From Diadophis punctatus similis (Eukaryota > Chordata > Lepidosauria > Squamata > Dipsadidae): a DNA stretch of 64,000 nucleotides. Location: positions 71,135,740 through 71,199,739 of the forward strand of contig JALIGW010000001.1 of NCBI GenBank assembly GCA_023053685.1, given 5' to 3'. Below, piece by piece: positions 56,101 to 64,000 of the stretch (within the stretch, counting starts at the first letter, position 1; each line of letters opens with the position of its first letter). Under the pieces are notes generated by a model, which was not told where the DNA came from, ran no database searches, and saw nothing but the letters and a program-made list of their open reading frames with translations. The translations under genes and the position numbers were made by a program.

Positions 56101-58085
56101 GTGAGCTAAATCATATATTTTGAAGAATGTAATCATTGTATATAATATATTTGTATACTTATCTAGCATAGAAGCAAGTTCCGTAGAAAAAGTGATATTT
56201 TTGAGTAAACTTTCATGGAGTTAATTTTAAACAAAAGTCCAAAACTTTCCAGAAAAAAAATGTGAGTTAAATAGTGGTTAAAAAGTTTCAACATTAGATC
56301 ATAAAATAGTGGTATTTGATTTTGAAGTTATTATAAGAGCAATCAAAATATTGCTGTCATTCTATACATATTACACATAGACACTCATGCTGTTTCCTTT
56401 CAAGATAAGTTTTGTTAAGAAAAAGGGTAAGAATAAAGGAAAAATGGAAAGATGCCTCATCCATTTTTGCATCTTTAGTAAATATTTTTCCTTGATACAG
56501 ATTTCATCTACTTGCTTTGATTTTTAGCCATTCATGTATAATTTGTCTCACAGTAAAACTTTGGGCTTTGATACATTAACATTTTAAGATCCATACTGCA
56601 TTTATATTAATATTTATTCCAGATTATTGGATTGTCAGCCCATAAAACAGTATAACCTTAATATAAACACATATATTCATATCCCAACCAACACACTTCT
56701 AATACTGCCACAAACATTCCTTATATATTTAATACCTAAAAAGCCAGGGGACAATATCTACACACACTGCTCAGTGGCGAAATGTTTGCTGCGTATTCCA
56801 TTTTTGCTGCTAGTTATTGCCCAAGCAAAAGATAAACTCCAGAGATCCAGATGCAAAGGGTATAGCCATTAACTAAGGAACAAATGGAAGGTAATCAGCC
56901 AAGGTTATAATTTTATCATTATTGGAGTCCCTTGGTCAGTAATTGGCTTAATTGACCATGATTTCATCAATAGGAAGAAGATAACCCTAGTCTCATTAAT
57001 AAAATAGTCATAAATTAGCATACTCCAAAGAAAAGTAAAGGAAAAAGGTAACCAAAACAAATGGAATCTGTAAAGAATAGCATACAAATTGTTCAAAACA
57101 AATATATACTGTTTTATCCAGTTTTAAAATCTTTTTTTTTCAGGGCAGGGTTTTTCCACAGGACCAATTTTGAAAAATCTGGCAGACTGAGGAAAGTCAA
57201 AATAGTTGAGATCACTTTTGTTTTTATTTCTGGAAGTATAAAAAGCACAACGTGTTTTAACCTTAAATATTAATTACATATTTTTGTGTATCACAAATGC
57301 ATGAAGTAACCTTCTAAAAGGAATATTATACATAGTTATTTCAAATCAGGGGGAGAGGGAGAATCGCATTCACCTTTTCCAATCCTGATTATGATGGCAC
57401 AATCCTTGATCCAATCAATGCTTACTATCTGGTATTAGCATTTGGAAATCTTAGAAGTGGGTTGTTGAAATTTTTCCTTGGATACCAACCAAAATATCGT
57501 ATTTGGCAAAACATGGATTGAAGTTTTGTGGTTAGCAATAAGCTGTACTTCAGTGAAGTGGTTTGAATATCAGTCTAAACAATATTCGGCTTTTGGGTTT
57601 TTTGATAGTATGATGATTTTAGTCCAGTTAATGAAATTGTAGTTTTCTGCAATGTACATAGTTATTGGTGAGCCTGTTGCATATCTCTCGGCAGGATCGG
57701 TGGTGGTTCCTCCTTCAAACATGGAACTGGAAAGAAAACTGAATAGGCCATCTCTGCAAACTCTAGACTTCTGTCAGGTTCTAGACTGGAAACTTGTTTT
57801 AATGTTTAGCTCCTAAAATGTTAACTGACATTTGTATTTAACAATACAACTGTTAAATTATATTGCAATTTTTGTAAGAAAAACAAATGTATAGAAACAA
57901 ATTAAAAGAAATATTGACTTTGAATTAATGAGCACACAAATGTCCATGCATGTTCTCAAAAACTTTTAAATTCCCTCTGGCCAAAGCAAAACCCTAGGAA
58001 ATACAGCATAATATAGTGATGTAAAGAGAATAAGCTTATAAGCTTATTATAATAAGCTCATAAATAGCCACATAGTGACAAAATA

Positions 58086-58673
58086 CGAGGGTGAGTCAAA
58101 AAGTAATGCTATTTTCTTTAGGACAGGTATAATTACCAACACAGGAACATGTAGCATACATCAAAATGAAGCTGGTCCTGTGTGGATCACATCCCTACTT
58201 CTCAACATAGTCACCGTTTCTCTCAATAGCAATGTTCCACCTTCAAATGAGAGCATGTATCCCTGCCTCGTTAAATTTTGTTGACTGTTCTTTGAGCCAC
58301 TCTTTCACTGCAGTTTTCACTTCCTCGTCACTGGAATAATGTTTGCCTCTCAAACCCTCTTTCATGGGGCCGAAGAGATAATAGTCTGAAGGTGCTAAAT
58401 CTGGTGAGTATGGAGGATTATTATTCCAGGGACGAGGAAGTGAAAACTGCAGTGAAGAAGTGGCTCAAAGAACAGTCAACAAAATTTTACGAGGCAGGGA
58501 TACATGCTCTCATTCGAAGGTGGAACATTGCTATTGAGAGAAACGGTGACTATGTTGAGAAGTAGGGATGTGATCCACAGAGGACCAGCTTCATTTTGAT
58601 GTATGCTACATGTTCCTGTATTGGTAATTATACCTGTCCTAAAGAAAATGGCATTACGTTTTGACTCACAATG
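58086..58673. mobile_element. Foldback mariner element
   Basis: Ends gagggtgagtcaaaaagtaa and ttacgttttgactcac are inverted, with TA outside each (58084-58085, 58674-58675). Both arms (about 58086-58340 and 58420-58673) are near-identical inverted copies of the 3' part of a mariner transposase gene. The right arm reads, in plus frame, SDEEVKTAVKKWLKEQSTK-like sequence and RRWNIAIERNGDYVEK. The loop holds the antisense of YSPDLAPSDYYLFG, the D,D34D catalytic-region motif. The 5' part of the gene is absent, so it is non-autonomous. Confidence 0.88.
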
Positions 58674-59092
58674 ATAATTCAAATTATCATTGTACTATAT
58701 CATTATATTACATTATGTATCATATATATTGTGAATTGACATGAGGACCAAAAAAAGGAAACATGTTGACCAATTATCTTTCTCCGCTCTTTGGCGTATG
58801 GTATTCCGTTAATGGGGGAAGTTTAGATTTCTAGTTTCTTGGGTTTATAACAATTTAACTAAAATTCTGTGGTTTAGTTCATACACCTTGCCTAACCATG
58901 AATGTTGGCAGATTACAATTACTGTTTTCATATAGCACTCTTACAGTAAGTTAAAATTAGAACAACTGTATAATGGCTTAGACTAAAGTTTGACTGCAGT
59001 CTCTCCAGATATTTGAATATCCATATTAGCTTATAATTGTTGATAGTCCAATTCTAAGAAATTGCTTTCTTCACAAGTGGTGCAAATATATA

Positions 59093-59610
59093 CCGTATTT
59101 TTCAGAGTATAAGACGCACCTGAGTATAAGATGCACCTTAGTTTTGGGGGAGGAAAATAGGGGGGGAAATCTACCTACCAGGTATTCATCTGGCTAGCGT
59201 CCTTAGTCTGTTTAGCTTCAGCACATTATTTTACCCCCTGATTAGGGCTGAAAAAATACTCTTCGAAGGAGGTAGGAATGAAAACAAACCTGCAAAGACT
59301 TAGGGCTGGTAAAAAACTACTTCAAGGGAGTAGGAATTAAAAAATGCTGCAAGCTGGTAAGATCGTTAGCACCTTATTAGGGCTGAAAAAACCTTTTTCA
59401 GAGGGAGTAGGAATGAAAACAAGCCTGCAAAGACTTAGGGCTGGAAAAAACTGCTTCGGACTGAGTAGGAAGCTAGGAAGATTGTTAGCACCTCTTTAGG
59501 GCTGGGAAAAAAAGCTTCGAAAAAGCTACATTCGGAGTATAAGACACACCCAAATTTTCAGCCTCTTTTAGGGAGGAAAAAGGTACATCTTATACTCTGA
59601 AAAATGCGGG
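59093..59610. mobile_element. TA-target DNA element, CCGTATTTTTCGG family, copy 3
   Basis: Left end ccgtatttttcagagtataa; right end ttatactctgaaaaatgcggg; TA flanks at 59091-59092 and 59611-59612. The interior has repeated aacctgcaaagacttagggctgg-like units (about 59290, 59420) and gctggtaagatcgttagcac, the reverse complements of the internal repeats of copy 1. Confidence 0.82.
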
Positions 59611-60119
59611 TATTTGTTTTAAAAAGTGTTACAAGTGTATCTCTAGTTTGCTTTGGAGAACCAAATAGCATTTGGAGAAACTAAGTTTTTTTTAAATGCA
59701 CATTAACTGAATAATGCAATCTTTATGAATTTAAGCAATAATGCATAGAGATCTTTGTACTTTTGTCTGTGAGTGTTTATATCCGCTGACATACTGTGTC
59801 TAAAGATAATCAGATTATCGAGTTCAGGTGGTAGAAGGGCTTCTTTTACTTGCTAACATTAAATGGCTAATCACTGAGTGTAGATCAGAAGGATAAACCA
59901 GATAAATCCCAGGAGGAGATAACTAAATCCTGTTACAAAGGATTCATAGGACACCAGTCAAAAGTACATATGCAGTCTTAAAGCAAAATGGCTACTCTTA
60001 ACTTCAAGAACAGAACTGAACATTGTAGTAGTTTTATCCACATGATTTTCCATCAAACCTGTGATTTGAGACAATTTTACATCTTAGGTTCTCCCCATGT
60101 ATGTATGGTTTTATATGTT

Positions 60120-60252
60120 TTTTAAATTCTTTTTAAACTGTTTTTAAATTATTATACTGTTTAGTTGTTCTTTAAATGTTGTACGCCGCCCTGAGTCCCC
60201 AGGGAGTAGGGCGGCATATAAGAACACTAAAATAAATAAATAAATAAATAAA
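60120..60252 (+). mobile_element. CR1 3' tail with (AAAT)n
   Basis: gttgtacgccgccctgagtc and gtagggcggcatataagaac, then AAAT repeats. Well preserved, so a young copy with extreme 5' truncation. Confidence 0.88.
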
Positions 60253-61479
60253 CCTGGTTTCCAAAGAAATTTCTTTCCCCCCCACCCCAATGTATTATTT
60301 CTTAGTCGAGTGAATGACCTAGAAAATCTAGAATGGAGACAAAAATTGCAAAATCCTAATTCAGACATGATATGCTATACCCAGAATGTATCTCTGGCAT
60401 AGACTTTACTACTTTTAATTATCAGACTAGATCTGATGTAACCCTGTTTTTACACATTGTGTTAGCGATAAACAAGTCCCAATAATATGTTGTAATTTTT
60501 TATTTTTATTTCCCCCCCCCCAAAGTTTTCAGTTTGTTTTTCGATTGAATTGTACAGCTTATAGGTTATATTAAAGGTGGAAAAAATTCTGAAGTGATTT
60601 ATCTTGGTCTGATTTTTTTATTTATTTTTTACATCTCAAAAGCCTGGCATTTTAACAGGAGTGTGTACACTTTTTATATCCAATGTATATTCCTTGCTTG
60701 GCCCTTATGCCTAAAGTGTATTGGAAAAGTTTTTTATAGCAATCAAATCCACAATTCAATATTACTAAATATTATCCAGAAAGCCAATATAGAATACCGC
60801 AAAAATAATCTTTCTGTGTTTCATGTGATTTAAAAGCCAAGTTCGTAAAAAAAGTATTTTTTTCAGATATATTGGATTTCTCAGTGGAAATTCAGAAAAG
60901 GTTGGTTGTCATCATTTTTACACTGGAAATGTAATAAATGTGAAGGAACATTAATGCTCATGCTTTCAGCATTCCCATTCAGAGTTCTCTACCTAAGCAA
61001 TGATATTAATATATAATCAGTGATACTATCAGAGTGGAGAACCAGGTTTTTGCAAGAACAGGATTTAAACATATTAATGTAGTGTGTTATTTTCCAAAAT
61101 TTGTAATTTTATGAGCAACCTCACTATCATGAAAAAAGTGATTATTCCTGAAATAATATGTACATATTGGCTAAGTGAAATTTGTCATTTCACTTGCCTT
61201 AAAAAAAACTTTGTATTGATAGGCATTATAAAGTCAAATGGTCTGTGTGTAGTTTGTTGTTTAAAAGTATAATTGTAATTAATTGTCTAACTATAATAAC
61301 ACTATTTTAATGTAGAAAAGTAATGAAAATGTGAAATGTTAATTATACTTCGGGTTTTTCATCTCATTTTTAGTCTTTTTTAGTTTGTATTGTTTAGAGT
61401 TTGGTATATGGGGTTTTTTTAAACATAAATTTAACATTAAATTGATAATTTTTTTGTTGTAAAAAACTGAAAACTGAAT

Positions 61480-62520
61480 CATGTAAGTGTGGCTGTTGTT
61501 GAAGCCAGCTTGAGCCAAGAACTGCAAGCCAAGTCCATGGAAACAAGGTTTGCCCCAGGGCTCAGTACCAAAAAGTAGGAAACAAAAGAGTGGCACCACT
61601 GCATCCAGAAGTCTATTAGCCCAGTAAGCAGTGACTCCCCTTACCTCACTTTAATGGAGATGGGTTGGAATAGCAAAATGTCCACCCTCTTTCCCCATTA
61701 CTACTCACACTCATAGCCACTACTATGGCAGAAATATATAGGCTGAGTTAATGACTTGCCAGAGACATGTCTCCCCCTCTCAACAAGTGATATGGGCACC
61801 AAGCAAGGATGGCCCTCCAGTGGCTCTAACTGACACAAAACAATATTCATATTATTTCTCATCCAAGCACTGGGCAGATAATCTATTTAAAACCTGAGCA
61901 GCAGAAGATGGAATCACTAGAGATTGCCAACATTAGGGATATTTTGGCAACCTCCACACTACCTCAGAGAGAGGATACCAGCTCCTCACCAAAAATGCAT
62001 CTAAATCTCCTAGGTCGAATTCCTAATATAGCTAATGGAGAACTAAGGAGCACTCATCAAGATATTTTACCAGAGGAAGACAAGACCAAATATAAAGGCT
62101 TGCAGAAGTCAAAGTATCATTTCCTAACTGCCAATTCTTCATCAATTCAATTTCATCATGATTGCTTCATCTCTTTGATCATTTGCTTTGTGGCATTGGT
62201 TGAAATTCAAAATAACTATGCCAATTTGTGTAGTTTGGAGCTTCTTGGAAATAGTAGTATTGGTTTGGTTGACACCTTACTTCCACAACAGTATTTGTTC
62301 TTCCTATGACAGGTTACTAAAACAGCTAATCAGTTCTTGTTCAGAGATAGCAGCTGTATACTCAGTATGCATATTGTGTTTACTTGAACTCTGTCTTGCT
62401 AAGAGCTGATCTGTCATTAGGGAGTGTAAATTGTTATCTGCTTCATTGTCTTGTTTGGTTGCTTCTTGGTTCTTGTTACTCACACATTTAACAGCTGGTT
62501 CTCCCCCCCCCCCCAACAGT
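61480..62520. other. Unclassified GC-richer segment with a 133-codon frame
   Basis: The plus-strand frame 61908-62309 has a hydrophilic first half and a hydrophobic stretch (FISLIICFVALVEI) near residue 90. An overlapping frame continues to 62409. The segment is less AT-rich than its flanks and ends at a poly-C run. It could be an old LTR-type or other retroelement. No family was recognised, and it lacks evidence of being a host exon. Confidence 0.25.
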
Positions 62521-63085
62521 AATGAACTGATATTTGTATCTCTAAATTCTCTGACTGGCTAAATTCTAAAAGCAGTCAGGAAGGATTCATTTTCAGTAAC
62601 ACTTGCAGAATTGAATTTGTTATATCTGCTTGAATGAATCAACTTTTATTCCTTTCTGTCTCACAAAACAGCTATATTATTGCCAAATTGCAGTTGGCAA
62701 CAGACTAATGAGGGAACAATTTTAACATCATTATGCACATCATCTCTTGCATAGCTTGATAAACATGTAAGTGACCTAAGTTATTTGGATTGCCTGAATT
62801 ATCTCAGGTCCTTTTTACTTTGATCACTACAATGACTCAGCTGTCATAAAAACTTTTGTCACTTCTTGGTCAAGTTAGGTGCTTATGCTGTGCTATGACG
62901 TAGCATAGCTACAGAGAAGCATTAAGAAACCTTTCATTACCTTCACCTTAGTCACTTAGTTGCTCAGAAATGGCTTTCACTATCTGAACTATCAGAAGAC
63001 ATTATCCAATCAAGATATTCCATAATTCTATTTAATCTTTATATTCAATATTTAATCTCTGGTACATATAATTCTTCCTCTACAG

Positions 63086-63808
63086 CAGCGGTTCCCAACC
63101 TGAGGGTTGGGACCCCTTTGGGGGTCGAACGACCATTTCCCAGGGGCCGCCCCGACATCCTCAGCTCCCCCCCACTGCTACAAGCCTGGCCATATCGCGC
63201 CCCAGAACCCGCGCCTCCATCACGACCCACCCCGCCGCCGCCATTTGGGTTCTTTTACCCTCTGCGCAATGCGCAAAGCGTTCTGCATGTGCAGAGGGCA
63301 AAAGAACTCAAATGGCATCCAGGCGGGTGGGGGAAGCGGGCGGGGGAAACCCCATGCCGCGTCCGCCACCGGCCCCATTGGCTCTGCGACGACCGACAGG
63401 CAAGAATGAACCAGGAGCATTTCACACGTGCGAAAGGTGTGCGCGACTTTGGCGGGGCCAGGACAGGCGGCTGCCCGGAGAGAGCCATACCCTTTGCCCC
63501 AAATGCTACAGGTAGATGGGAGAGACTCTGCAAAGGGGGTGGCTCTCTCCGGGCAGCCACCTGTCCCGGCCCTGCCAAAGTTGTGCACACCTTTCGCGAC
63601 GGGGCTCGAAAAGCTCCCAGAGGCAATACGCGAAGCGAGCAGAGACCTCGCCTGGATCTGGAGACTTCACCCGGACGCCACCATTTGGGTTCTTTTACCC
63701 TCTGCACATGCGCAGCACGCTTTTCCATGCAGCGGCGGCAGGGTGGGTCACGGTGGGGGCGCGGGGGCGGGGCAGGGGTCGTGGCATTAGGAAGGTTGGG
63801 AACCGCTG
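63086..63808. mobile_element. SPIN-type hAT element (non-autonomous)
   Basis: It starts cagcggttcccaacctgagg, followed by gggggtcgaacgacc, and ends gaaggttgggaaccgctg. These are the ends of the SPACE INVADERS (SPIN) hAT family. CTCTACAG is duplicated exactly on both sides (63078-63085, 63809-63816). The interior is very GC- and CpG-rich and built of inverted and direct repeats of catttgggttcttttaccct (63240, 63680, and antisense at 63298). No transposase frame; the open frames across it are compositional. Confidence 0.9.
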
Positions 63809-64000
63809 CTCTACAGGTTCTCTAACTTTCACAATTGATGCATTTTCCCCAAAAGGTATTATCTTTTTTTAATCTTTCAACGTGGTAGAAGAATGTATCA
63901 GTGCTTGGCTAATATTTAGAATGTATTTAAGTGTCATGGCTTCATATTAATTTAATGGAAACAGCAACAAAGCTCCCATTCACTAGTGATTCACTTATGC

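Larger units (their letters stand above)
53200..64000 (+). other. CEP170: Probable CEP170 first intron (partial)
   Basis: After a GC-rich and pyrimidine-rich start (53200-54060, with (CTG)5 near 53570 and long C/T runs) the sequence returns to AT-rich DNA. 54100-58000 has no recognised feature. Then come a foldback mariner, a TA-target element, a CR1 tail and a SPIN-type element. No CEP170 FHA-domain exon was recognised. Confidence 0.45.

Noticed and set aside
63045..63872. Frames up to 235 codons
   Set aside because: They follow from the GC-rich repeat interior of the SPIN-type element; no transposase motif is present.
53200..64000. CEP170 coding exons
   Set aside because: The FHA-domain start of the protein was not recognised in any plus-strand frame; it probably lies beyond 64000.

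Overview
The window looks like nuclear DNA from a squamate reptile, most likely a snake. It is AT-rich and intron-dominated. It carries tRNA-derived squamate-type SINEs, 5'-truncated CR1/L3-like LINEs whose 3' ends run into tetranucleotide microsatellites, and many short hAT and TA-target DNA transposons, including one with SPIN-type ends and a perfect 8-bp target duplication. The species cannot be named from this sequence. No prokaryotic or viral gene system was found.

Two host genes are arranged head to head. On the minus strand are the first 13 coding exons of SDCCAG8, a coiled-coil protein of centrosomes and ciliary basal bodies. They run from an ATG at 52102 to an exon at 11575-11717. 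All 13 keep one reading frame with consensus splice sites and encode about 572 residues. The last part of the protein (about 190 residues by comparison with the human protein) was not found and presumably lies beyond base 1. A CpG-rich region at about 51.9-53.6 kb separates SDCCAG8 from a divergent plus-strand transcription unit. By the known vertebrate gene order this should be CEP170, but only a candidate non-coding first exon and part of a long first intron would be present.

Layout: 1-11574 is the intron after SDCCAG8 exon 13, with two hAT-like elements and two unexplained GC-richer segments. 11718-51939 holds exons 13 to 2, and introns filled with repeats: a foldback repeat, several hAT MITEs, three SINEs, a 230-base pure purine tract, a CR1 copy with a 300-codon open frame, a cluster of LINE relics at 39-43 kb, a LINE split by a TA-target element at 47.3-49.7 kb, and a 321-bp tandem duplication of a tRNA-derived repeat at 50 kb. 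51940-53200 is the shared promoter, with an X-box (RFX-like) motif close to SDCCAG8 and three NRF1-like motifs on the CEP170 side. 53200-64000 is probable CEP170 intron 1, with a foldback mariner, a TA-target element, a CR1 tail and the SPIN-type element.

SDCCAG8 and CEP170 both act at the centrosome or basal body, so a shared promoter carrying a ciliary X-box makes functional sense. The most useful checks are the duplicated splice acceptor at exon 11, the X-box, the possible extra exon near 37.1 kb and the foldback transposons.
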